Position numbers and translations under genes: made by a program. From an uncultured Ignavibacteria bacterium (lineage in GTDB: Bacteria > Bacteroidota > Ignavibacteria > Tepidaquicellales > Tepidaquicellaceae), in the NCBI GenBank assembly GCA_937872315.1, contig CALMST010000027.1, forward strand, positions 1 through 42,684: a stretch of DNA of 42,684 nt. Direction: 5' to 3'. Positions 35,709-42,684 of the stretch are shown here, piece by piece. The notes beneath the pieces were generated by a model. It was not told the DNA's origin. It saw only the letters and a program-made list of their open reading frames with translations, and did not search any database. How positions within the stretch are numbered: position 1 is the first letter of the stretch; every line of letters begins with the position of its first letter.

Positions 35709-37541
35709 TTATCTTGAACCCAGTTTTATCATTAGTACGACTTTTTCATTCTTCCTAATTACAGTAACTTCTGCTTCCTCACCCGGTTTGAACTCTCCCA
35801 TGGCATACATATAGTCATATATGTTCTTTACATCCTTGCTTCCGAATTTAATAATCAGATCCTCAGCCTGAAGCCCGCCTTTATCGGCAGGACTGCCTTC
35901 TTTTACCCCGGCCAGTTTCATTCCCTCTTCGGTAGATGAATAATCCGGGATCGTCCCTACATATACTTTTACATTTCCCATTGACCGCTTTTCATTATCC
36001 GTACTTACTACTTTGATAAAGTCGGGTTTGTTTTCCATCTCATCGAGAGTCATTGCAATGTCATAGACCATATTCAGAACCATTGCTTCACCTTCGGAAT
36101 TTATCTTTTCTACATCATCTGTCGGAGAATGATAATCACTGTGTGTTCCGGTAAAGAAATGCAGAACAGGCATATTTTTTGCATAAAAGCTTGAATGATC
36201 CGAAGGTCCGAATCCGTCAGGTGTCTTTGTAATATTAAAATTAAAAGAATTATTTATTGAGTCGATCAATGGATCCCAAATTGAAGAAGTGCCAGTTCCG
36301 TATATTATAAGTTTATTATCCGATAGTCTTCCAACCATATCCATATTTATCATAGCCACAATATTCTTATCTTCAAACAATTTCGATTTAGTAAAATACG
36401 ACGATCCGAGCAATCCGGCTTCCTCAGCGCCAAAGCCAATAAACAAAATACTTCTTCTGAGATCTTTTCTTTCTGAAGAAAATTTCTGAGCAAGCTCCAG
36501 CATGCCTGCTGTACCCGAGGCATTATCGTCAGCACCGTTATGAATCTGCTTATCGTTGCCGGCATAAAGCGAACCGTAAAGACCGTAACCGAGATGATCC
36601 TTGTGTGCGCCAATGACAATTACTTCATTCTTCAGAACAGGATCGCTTCCTTCAATTATACCAACTATGTTTTGAGTTATAACTTTTACAGGTTCTACAT
36701 TTGTTTCAATAACAGCATCTGCATCATTGAGAGTAAACGAATCCGGCTTTTTTGTTGAGTCGATCTTATTCTGAATTGCTAAAAGGTCAAGACCTTTTTG
36801 CCTGAAAATATTTTCAATTATCTCTCTCTTACAGTTTATAATTGGAATTCCTTCATTCTGAAGAACATTATCATACTTCATTTTTGAGATCTTATCATCA
36901 CCGGCATTTGGTCCGCTGATAAGAATTATTCCTGCGGCATTTCCGTCCCTTGCGCTTAGAGTTTTAAATCGTGTCTGTTCATATTTTTGAAAAGGATTGT
37001 TATGCACATCCGCGCCGCCCGGTGAATCTTTCATGATCACTAAAATCTTACCCGCTATATCAATTTCATTTCCGTTTTTGTCTTTGTAATCATCATAATT
37101 CTGTTCCGGAGCTGAGATCCCGTAGCCGAGAAAGACAAGTTCACCCTGGGCAATCCCGTTACCCGAAAAACCCAGCGGCAAAAAATCTTCTTCCACCGTA
37201 TAGTTTTTTTCATTACCGTCTGAGAAGATACTGAATTTATTATCACCGCTTAATCTTACATGTGTATAAATTTCGAATGGCTGCATGTAACCGTTCTCTC
37301 CGGCAGGATCCAGACCGTATTTTACAAACTCACCGGCCAGATAGCTGTTTGTAAGCGAATCACCCGGAGTACCCGGAAATCTGCCTTCAAGTTCATCTGA
37401 AGATAAATATTTTATATGCTGATATATTTCTTCTTTGGATATATCATTGTTGCGAATATTATCAATATCATCTTTTCCGTCATATAAAGTAAAAGCGGAA
37501 ACAGATACGAATATTACAAGTGTGAGAATTTTAAAAATTTT
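35709..37541 (-). CDS. M28 family zinc aminopeptidase with PDZ domain, exported
   Basis: A 610-residue exported peptidase. I take the ATG at 37541 (MKIFKILTLVIFVSVSAFT, a Sec signal); an in-frame start at 37571 would add ten residues and spoil the signal. A PA-type insertion lies at about 120-270, followed by the M28 metal site: GAHKDHLGYG, HNGADDNASGTAG (D), GAEEAGLLGSSY (Glu pair), MINMDMVGR (D) and HSDYHSPTDDVEK (H). A C-terminal PDZ domain (MGNVKVYVGTIPDYSS, then GVKEGSPADKGGLQAEDLII) ends the protein. It likely trims peptides in the periplasm. Confidence 0.9.
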   Translation of the reverse strand, partial: KIFKILTLVIFVSVSAFTLYDGKDDIDNIRNNDISKEEIYQHIKYLSSDELEGRFPGTPGDSLTNSYLAGEFVKYGLDPAGENGYMQPFEIYTHVRLSGDNKFSIFSDGNEKNYTVEEDFLPLGFSGNGIAQGELVFLGYGISAPEQNYDDYKDKNGNEIDIAGKILVIMKDSPGGADVHNNPFQKYEQTRFKTLSARDGNAAGIILISGPNAGDDKISKMKYDNVLQNEGIPIINCKREIIENIFRQKGLDLLAIQNKIDSTKKPDSFTLNDADAVIETNVEPVKVITQNIVGIIEGSDPVLKNEVIVIGAHKDHLGYGLYGSLYAGNDKQIHNGADDNASGTAGMLELAQKFSSERKDLRRSILFIGFGAEEAGLLGSSYFTKSKLFEDKNIVAMINMDMVGRLSDNKLIIYGTGTSSIWDPLIDSINNSFNFNITKTPDGFGPSDHSSFYAKNMPVLHFFTGTHSDYHSPTDDVEKINSEGEAMVLNMVYDIAMTLDEMENKPDFIKVVSTDNEKRSMGNVKVYVGTIPDYSSTEEGMKLAGVKEGSPADKGGLQAEDLIIKFGSKDVKNIYDYMYAMGEFKPGEEAEVTVIRKNEKVVLMIKLGSR

Positions 37542-37571
37542 CATATAGATAACAAAATTAAGATTTAACAA

Positions 37572-37944
37572 ACGTTTATATATCTGATAAAAAAGTCAAG
37601 ATAATAATTAGAATAAAAAATCTCCGGGAATCCGGGCTGACCAAAACATTTTTTAAAATCAATTTCCGTTTAAATCCTGTTCAGATCAAGGATGAATTTC
37701 CTGCTGTTTAAAATTATAAAAAGATAAAAAACCGCCGGATTTTGTTTGATCTTACAGAAGAAAGAAAGAAATCCGGAGTAATGTTGAATCTGCTTTAAAT
37801 TTCATTAAAACATTTTTGAAGAATGCTGTATAAATCAGAATACTGCTGAATATTAAAAAAAATTAAGTTTTTACGTTGTCTTGTTTTAATTATATATTAT
37901 TTTTAGTTTGTGAAAATATAATTTTTATTAATAAAAAATATACC
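37572..37944. other. Divergent intergenic region before the lipoprotein gene
   Basis: A 373-base spacer. It has a stem of CCGGATTT (37735-37742) with AAATCCGG (37769-37776) around a 26-base loop, without a T tract on the plus strand. A TTAGTTTG element at about 37902-37909 may be a -7 box of the lipoprotein gene. No coding remnant is visible. Confidence 0.45.
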
Positions 37945-38598
37945 ATGAAAAAAATCATTTATCTTACATTATTATTAACATTCTCTTGTTATTTCTATTC
38001 CTGCTCTTCCGTTACCGATATATCAGGTACCTGGAAAAAACCCGGTACAATAGCTCAGAAATATAATAAAATAGCAGTACTTGGATTAGGAAAAAGCAGA
38101 GTTAACAATTCAACAATAGAAAATGCTGTAATCTCAAATTTAAGAACCTACGGAATAACTGCAGTTTCCGGATCAAATATTCTCACAAGTAATTTCCTGG
38201 ATGCTGACGGAGACGGAAAAGTGGACGATGGAAGCAAAGAAAAAATTGCTGATAAACTTAAAGAAGCCGGAGTTGACGGAGCGTTGGTTCTCTCATTACA
38301 GGATGTTAAGAAATCAGAACAGTATGTACCCGGAACTTCATTCTATACACCTTATGCAGGTTTCTACGGATTTAACAGTTATTACTGGGGCGCTTATAAT
38401 ACTATAAATACACCCGGATATTATACAACTACAACAAATTATTTTATTTCTTCAAATTTTTATAACATGAAAGATCTTGATCTTATCTGGTCTGCTCAAT
38501 CAGAAACACTTGATCCGCAGTCAGTTAGTGATTTTGCAGGTTCTTATGCGCCGGTAATTGCACAAACTTTCGCAAGCGCAGGTATTGTTTCAAAATAA
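37945..38598 (+). CDS. DUF4136-like outer-membrane lipoprotein
   Basis: A 217-residue predicted lipoprotein. The start is ATG at 37945, giving MKKIIYLTLLLTFSCYFYSC with lipidated C20. The mature part has IAVLGLGKSRVNNSTIENAV, then ALVLSLQDVKKSEQYVPG, a Tyr- and Gly-rich middle (FYTPYAGFYGFNSYYWGAYN) and DLDLIWSAQSETLDPQSV. This is the pattern of DUF4136-type lipoproteins, whose function is unknown. A TTG 23 codons upstream keeps the frame open, but that extension is not supported. It is followed by a very strong terminator, so it is a single-gene unit. Confidence 0.72.
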   Translation: MKKIIYLTLLLTFSCYFYSCSSVTDISGTWKKPGTIAQKYNKIAVLGLGKSRVNNSTIENAVISNLRTYGITAVSGSNILTSNFLDADGDGKVDDGSKEKIADKLKEAGVDGALVLSLQDVKKSEQYVPGTSFYTPYAGFYGFNSYYWGAYNTINTPGYYTTTTNYFISSNFYNMKDLDLIWSAQSETLDPQSVSDFAGSYAPVIAQTFASAGIVSK

Positions 38599-38618
38599 AA
38601 TTTTAAATTAGTTTATTT

Positions 38619-38658
38619 ACGGAAGATCTTCTTATCAGAGGATCTTCCGTTTTTTTTT
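38619..38658 (+). terminator. Strong intrinsic terminator after the lipoprotein gene
   Basis: ACGGAAGATCTTCT (38619-38632) pairs with AGAGGATCTTCCGT (38637-38650) over 14 positions with one G-T wobble, around a TATC tetraloop, and an eight-T tract follows. It lies 20 bases after the lipoprotein stop. This is the clearest terminator in the window. Confidence 0.9.
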
Positions 38659-38716
38659 GTTTAATATCGGTTGTAAATGAAATCAAATATTTTTAATTTA
38701 TTAAAATTATTTTTTT

Positions 38717-40150
38717 ATGCCCGGGAATATTAATTTCATTTTAAACAACGAACTTATATCCGCTGATCTGAATCCGGCAACAGTACTTCTTGACTTCATA
38801 CGAAACCAAAAATTAACCGGAACCAAGGAAGGCTGCAAGGAAGGTGATTGCGGAGCATGTACTGTTTTAACCGGTGAAATAAACAAAGACCGCGATGAAG
38901 TGATTTATTCTGCCGTAAACTCCTGTCTGATACCTGTTCAGAATATCAACGGTAAGCATGTCGTAACTATAGAAGGACTGAACCTTCCCGGTAAAGAACT
39001 AAATCCCATACAACAGGAATTTGTAAATGAAGGGGCTTCTCAGTGCGGATTCTGTACTCCGGGCTTTATTGTTTCCCTGACGGGATATTTTCTGAATAAA
39101 GGATCTTTAAATTCAGGTAAAGTAATAAATTCTCTTGACGGCAATATATGCAGATGCACAGGCCATAACTCAATTATCAGAGCAGCGGAAAAAATATCTG
39201 ATAAATTTGATTTTACTGCCCACTCAAACGGAACCCGGTTTAAATTTCTTTCAGAAAACAAGATCATACCTGAATATTTTCTTTATATTAAAGAGAGACT
39301 TTCCAAACTCAATACTTCTGTTATTAAAATCTCATCAGATCCCGGTAACAAAAAATATGTCAGCGGAGGTACGGATCTGTTTGTTCAGATACCCGATGAA
39401 ATGCTGAATTACGAAATAACCTTTTTATCTGATGATCCTTCACTCAAAGGGATATCCATATATAACGGTGAATGTACGATCGGAAGTCTGACTACCGTAA
39501 CAGATATCCTTGAATCAGGAATAATGAATGACCTGTATCCCGGAATAAAAAATTTTGCCGGTTTATTTGGTTCGACTCCGATAAGAAACTCGGCTACCCT
39601 TGGCGGTAATATAAATAATGCATCTCCCATCGGTGATATGACTGCTTTGTTTCTTGCGCTTGATTCCAAAGTGGTATTGTCTGATTCTGAAAATAAAAGA
39701 ACTGTCCCTCTAAAAGATTTTTATTTATCGTATAAAACAACAGCGGGTAAACCGGATGAATATACGGAGTCTCTGAAATTTAAAATTCCCAAGGGAAATT
39801 ATTATATTAATTTTGAGAAAATATCAAAACGTACTTATCTTGATATAGCAAGTGTTAATACAGCAATTTTAATTTTCACCGGGCAGGATACTATTCGGGA
39901 AATTCATCTGTCCGCCGGCGGAGTTGCGCCCGTACCTTTATATTTAAAAGAGACCTGTAAATTTTTAAAACAGAAAAAAATCAGCGCTGAAAACATATCG
40001 AATGCTCTCGATATAACTCAGTCTGAAATTTCACCGATCAGCGATGCAAGAGGAAGCGCGGATTATAAAAGAATGCTGTTAAACGGATTGATCAAAACTC
40101 ACTTCATAAAACTTTTTCCGGAATATTGTTCTGAAGGAGGTATCTTTTGA
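38717..40150 (+). CDS. xdhA: Xanthine dehydrogenase small subunit (2Fe-2S and FAD)
   Basis: A 477-residue subunit of a molybdenum hydroxylase. The first 2Fe-2S cluster uses GCKEGDCGACTV (C40, C45, C48) and C70; the second uses C110 and C113 (CGFCTPG) with C145 and C147 (CRCTGHN). The FAD domain follows from about residue 190 (KYVSGGTDLFVQIP, then FGSTPIRNSATLGGNINNASP, the flavin-binding segment). The fused FeS-FAD arrangement is that of XdhA; CO dehydrogenase-type enzymes split these into two genes. It transfers electrons from the molybdopterin subunit to NAD+ during purine breakdown. Its stop overlaps the large subunit start. Confidence 0.9.
   Translation: MPGNINFILNNELISADLNPATVLLDFIRNQKLTGTKEGCKEGDCGACTVLTGEINKDRDEVIYSAVNSCLIPVQNINGKHVVTIEGLNLPGKELNPIQQEFVNEGASQCGFCTPGFIVSLTGYFLNKGSLNSGKVINSLDGNICRCTGHNSIIRAAEKISDKFDFTAHSNGTRFKFLSENKIIPEYFLYIKERLSKLNTSVIKISSDPGNKKYVSGGTDLFVQIPDEMLNYEITFLSDDPSLKGISIYNGECTIGSLTTVTDILESGIMNDLYPGIKNFAGLFGSTPIRNSATLGGNINNASPIGDMTALFLALDSKVVLSDSENKRTVPLKDFYLSYKTTAGKPDEYTESLKFKIPKGNYYINFEKISKRTYLDIASVNTAILIFTGQDTIREIHLSAGGVAPVPLYLKETCKFLKQKKISAENISNALDITQSEISPISDARGSADYKRMLLNGLIKTHFIKLFPEYCSEGGIF
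40131..40140 (+). promoter_or_regulatory. Shine-Dalgarno of xdhB
   Basis: CTGAAGGAGG ends six bases before the TTG at 40147 and fixes this start, which overlaps the xdhA stop. Most genes in the window lack such a match. Confidence 0.6.
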
Positions 40151-42420
40151 AAAATTACGACACTATAAATCACGTCAGAGGCGAGTCACTTTTTATTGAT
40201 GACATCAATATACCGGACGGAACATTATTCGCATCAGTTTTTTATTCTCCCATTGCTCACGGTAAGATCACCGGTCTTGATCTTAATGAAGCTTTATCAT
40301 CAGACGGAGTAAAGAGAATTATTACGTGTAAGGATATACCCGGAGAAAATCAGATTGGCGGAATTATTTTTGACGAGCCATTGCTTGCTGAAGAGCATGT
40401 ACACTTTATCGGAATGCCGGTTGCTTTGGTAATTGCTGAAAATGAGCTTACCGCAAGAAATGCTGTAAAGAAAATCAAAATTGAAATCGAACGGTATCCC
40501 GTCATTACTGATCCGAGGGAAGCTTTTAAAAATGGAGATCTGATTGTACCTCCCGAAACTTTCTCCTGCGGCAATACAGATGATGCATGGAATGAATGTG
40601 ATGTGATCATAGAAGGCGAATGTGATTCAGGCGGTCAGGAGCATCTGTATCTTGAAACGCAGGGCGCAATTGCATTTCCTTCGGAAGGAGGAGGTTTGAA
40701 GATAATTTCTTCTACACAGGGTCCGACTACCGTTCAGAGAGTTGCTGCAAAGGTTCTGGCTTTGTCTATGAATAAGATTGAAGTCGAAGTATTAAGACTC
40801 GGCGGCGGCTTCGGGGGTAAAGAGGATCAAGCAACTCCGTGGGCTGTTATGACTGCTTTGGCGGCTATGAAATTGAATAAACCCGTAAAACTAATACTGC
40901 GCAGACATGACGATATGATAATGACCGGCAAGAGAAATCCTTATTCATCTGATTTTAAGATAGGTCTGAAAAAGGACGGTAAGATCATTGCTTATGAAGC
41001 TTCTTTTTATCAGAATGCGGGAGCGTCTGCTGATCTTTCAACCGCTATATTAGACAGAACCTTATTCCATTGTACCAACAGTTATTTCATCCCGAATGTA
41101 AAAGCTACTGGATACTGTTGCAAAACAAATCTGGCTCCGAATACTGCTTTCAGAGGATTCGGTGGTCCACAGGGAAAGTTTGTAATCGAATGCGCGATCC
41201 ATAAAGCTGCCGGAAGCATGGGTTTACTTCCATCCGTCATTCAGAAAATGAATCTGTTAAAAGAAGGAGATGAATTTCCATACGGTCAGAAAGCCGAACA
41301 TGCTCAGGCAATAAGCAGCTGGAAAGCCGCTGAAGAATCATTTAAACCCGGTGAGATATTGGACAGGATAAATAAATTCAATTCCGGAAATAAATTTTTT
41401 AAAAAAGGATTTGCTTTTATGCCGATATGTTTCGGGATAGCATTTACGAATACAAAAATGAATCAGGCAAATGCGCTGATCAATATTTATTCTGACGGCA
41501 GCGTTAGTTTCAGTACGGCCGCTGTGGAAATGGGTCAGGGTGTAAATGCAAAGATCAGGGAAGTTGTCTCGAGAGTGTTCTCTGTTACTCAGGAAAGAAT
41601 AAAAAATGAAACCACTAACACGACAAGATCAGCAAACACTTCACCGACTGCCGCGAGCTCAGGAGCAGATCTGAACTGCAATGCAGCATACAGGGCATGC
41701 AAAGAAATTTTAGACAGATTAAAAAATTCTGCTCTTGAAGAATTGAATGAAAGTGATTTTACAAAAGTTGAGATACGGAATGAAACTGTTTATTATGATA
41801 GCATAAGAACAGATCTGGAATGGTGTGATCTTATCGAAAGGACTTTTCACAAACGGATTAGTTTAACGGCACATGCACATTATTCCACACCTGAAATATT
41901 TTTTGATAAAAGCACAAACAAGGGTACGCCTTTCAGATATCACGTTTATGGAACTTCCATAACAGAAGTAACGGTGGATTGTCTTCGCGGAATTTATAAA
42001 ATAGACTCAGTCAGAGCGGTTCATGATTTTGGTGAATCGCTGAATCCCGTAATAGATCTTGGACAGGCTGAAGGCGCAATTATTCAGGGATTAGGCTGGA
42101 TGACCATAGAGGAAGTTGTCCATAATAAAGACGGCAAATTATTGTCTGATCTGCTTTCTACATACAAAGTACCGGACATACACTTCTCGCCCGGGGAAAT
42201 GAATATCAAATTTCTCGGTATTCCTAATCCTGCCGGGATATTCAACTCAAAAGCAATTGGTGAACCGCCGCTGATGTACGGTATAGGCGCATATTTTGCC
42301 ATCAGAAATGCCGTTAGAGAATTCACAGGTTCGAATGATTTTCCATATTCAGCTCCCATCACTCCGGAAAAAGTTTTTATGAATCTGAATTTGAAAAAAC
42401 CGGTTTCACAATCTTCTTAA
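40147..42420 (+). CDS. xdhB: Xanthine dehydrogenase molybdopterin-binding subunit
   Basis: A 757-residue large subunit that carries the molybdenum cofactor and hydroxylates xanthine or hypoxanthine. EEHVHFIGMPVALVIAE, GQEHLYLETQGAIAFP, LGGGFGGKEDQA (219-), NTAFRGFGGPQGKFV and EMGQGVNAKIREVVS are the cofactor-binding stretches in normal order. The catalytic Glu is E706 in KAIGEPPLMYG. The start is TTG at 40147, overlapping the xdhA stop and preceded by a good Shine-Dalgarno. There is no export signal, so the complex should be cytoplasmic. Confidence 0.92.
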   Translation: MKNYDTINHVRGESLFIDDINIPDGTLFASVFYSPIAHGKITGLDLNEALSSDGVKRIITCKDIPGENQIGGIIFDEPLLAEEHVHFIGMPVALVIAENELTARNAVKKIKIEIERYPVITDPREAFKNGDLIVPPETFSCGNTDDAWNECDVIIEGECDSGGQEHLYLETQGAIAFPSEGGGLKIISSTQGPTTVQRVAAKVLALSMNKIEVEVLRLGGGFGGKEDQATPWAVMTALAAMKLNKPVKLILRRHDDMIMTGKRNPYSSDFKIGLKKDGKIIAYEASFYQNAGASADLSTAILDRTLFHCTNSYFIPNVKATGYCCKTNLAPNTAFRGFGGPQGKFVIECAIHKAAGSMGLLPSVIQKMNLLKEGDEFPYGQKAEHAQAISSWKAAEESFKPGEILDRINKFNSGNKFFKKGFAFMPICFGIAFTNTKMNQANALINIYSDGSVSFSTAAVEMGQGVNAKIREVVSRVFSVTQERIKNETTNTTRSANTSPTAASSGADLNCNAAYRACKEILDRLKNSALEELNESDFTKVEIRNETVYYDSIRTDLEWCDLIERTFHKRISLTAHAHYSTPEIFFDKSTNKGTPFRYHVYGTSITEVTVDCLRGIYKIDSVRAVHDFGESLNPVIDLGQAEGAIIQGLGWMTIEEVVHNKDGKLLSDLLSTYKVPDIHFSPGEMNIKFLGIPNPAGIFNSKAIGEPPLMYGIGAYFAIRNAVREFTGSNDFPYSAPITPEKVFMNLNLKKPVSQSS

Positions 42421-42445
42421 ATTAGTTTTATTCTTTATTGTAAAT

Positions 42446-42684
42446 ATGAAAGAGATCCATTTATGGAACTTCGTGTACTCCGAACTCAAAAAAAGCAACA
42501 GCGTGATCTTAGCCGTAGTTGTTGATCATAAAAAAGGTTCTCCGGGAAAGCAGGGATTTAAAATGGCTGTTTCATCAAACGGAGAAATGGCCGGATCAAT
42601 CGGCGGCGGAGTAATGGAATATGACTTTTTAAAAAAGTGCGAAACAGCTTTTAAAGAGAAAAAGGAATTGAATAAAATCGAAAC
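42446..42684 (+). CDS. xdhC: XdhC/CoxI family protein, truncated by window end
   Basis: The first 79 codons of a gene that continues past the window. MKEIHLWNFVYSELKKSNSV is followed by GSPGKQGFKMAVSSNGEMAG and SIGGGVMEYDF. The GSxPRxxGxxM...GxxxGSIGGGxxE pattern is the XdhC N-terminal domain, which delivers and sulfurates the molybdenum cofactor for XdhB. It lies 25 bases after xdhB and completes the operon. Confidence 0.85.
   Translation, partial: MKEIHLWNFVYSELKKSNSVILAVVVDHKKGSPGKQGFKMAVSSNGEMAGSIGGGVMEYDFLKKCETAFKEKKELNKIE

Noticed and set aside
37735-37776. Terminator in the spacer before the lipoprotein gene
   Set aside because: The stem of eight pairs has a 26-base loop and no T tract on the plus strand. 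The minus strand has a T run but no gene ending there.
37876-37944. N-terminal extension of the lipoprotein from a TTG at 37876
   Set aside because: The extension hides the lipoprotein signal peptide and has unusual composition. The ATG at 37945 gives a proper signal and lipidated cysteine.

Overview
The window is AT-rich bacterial chromosome, most likely from the Ignavibacteria / Bacteroidota-Chlorobi lineage. A secreted protein at 33673-34647 ends in a type IX secretion sorting domain with the QNYPNPFNPVTKIKYEIP motif that is typical of Ignavibacteria. Shine-Dalgarno sequences are mostly absent, a few promoters look like the Bacteroidota TAnnTTTG type, and TTG start codons are frequent. Most genes are housekeeping genes. 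I see no rRNA, tRNA, CRISPR array, prophage or complete insertion sequence.

Layout: (1) 1-5273 holds an MFS transporter, two glycosyltransferase-type genes and a sugar nucleotidyltransferase, which suggests surface polysaccharide synthesis. (2) 5281-7114 (minus) is an Fe-S assembly group: Mrp/ApbC ATPase, a lipoprotein and a NifU-domain protein. (3) 7307-10261 (plus) is a compact run: membrane protein, small conserved protein, PhnP-like metallo-hydrolase, inositol-phosphatase-family protein and DUF423 protein. (4) 10250-11927 is the accessory spot: a four-helix-bundle (IVS-type) gene broken by an in-frame TAA and framed by inverted heptameric repeats, then a GDP-fucose synthase whose first codons come from that repeat, then a fused relic of a hicB-hicA toxin-antitoxin pair. 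(5) 11928-17543 holds glycyl-tRNA synthetase, SemiSWEET, a Crp/Fnr regulator, rhomboid protease, dienelactone hydrolase and an epimerase.

(6) 17827-23784 is a replication block, dnaN-recF-DUF721(DciA-like)-gyrB followed by uppP, without dnaA next to dnaN. (7) 24235-29549 holds a cysteine-less thioredoxin-fold protein and a minus-strand series: YkvA-like, YmdB-like, O-methyltransferase, ComEA-like, PilM-like, RsmD and CoaD. (8) 30047-33034 holds der and a comM/yifB-type AAA gene, followed by a heavily frameshifted GxxExxY pseudogene (33186-33560). (9) 33673-37541 (minus) holds an M28 peptidase with PDZ domain, a Kir-type potassium channel and a Tat/T9SS intradiol dioxygenase. (10) 37945-42684 holds a lipoprotein with a very strong terminator and a xanthine dehydrogenase operon (small subunit, large subunit, xdhC), cut by the window end.

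The most unusual signals are non-coding or degenerate: a dispersed family of period-7 repeats at gene ends (10250, 10769, 11731, 14449, 19066), two of which form an inverted pair around the broken four-helix-bundle gene, and three dead accessory genes in otherwise compact housekeeping DNA. I did not find a clearly complete new multi-gene system.
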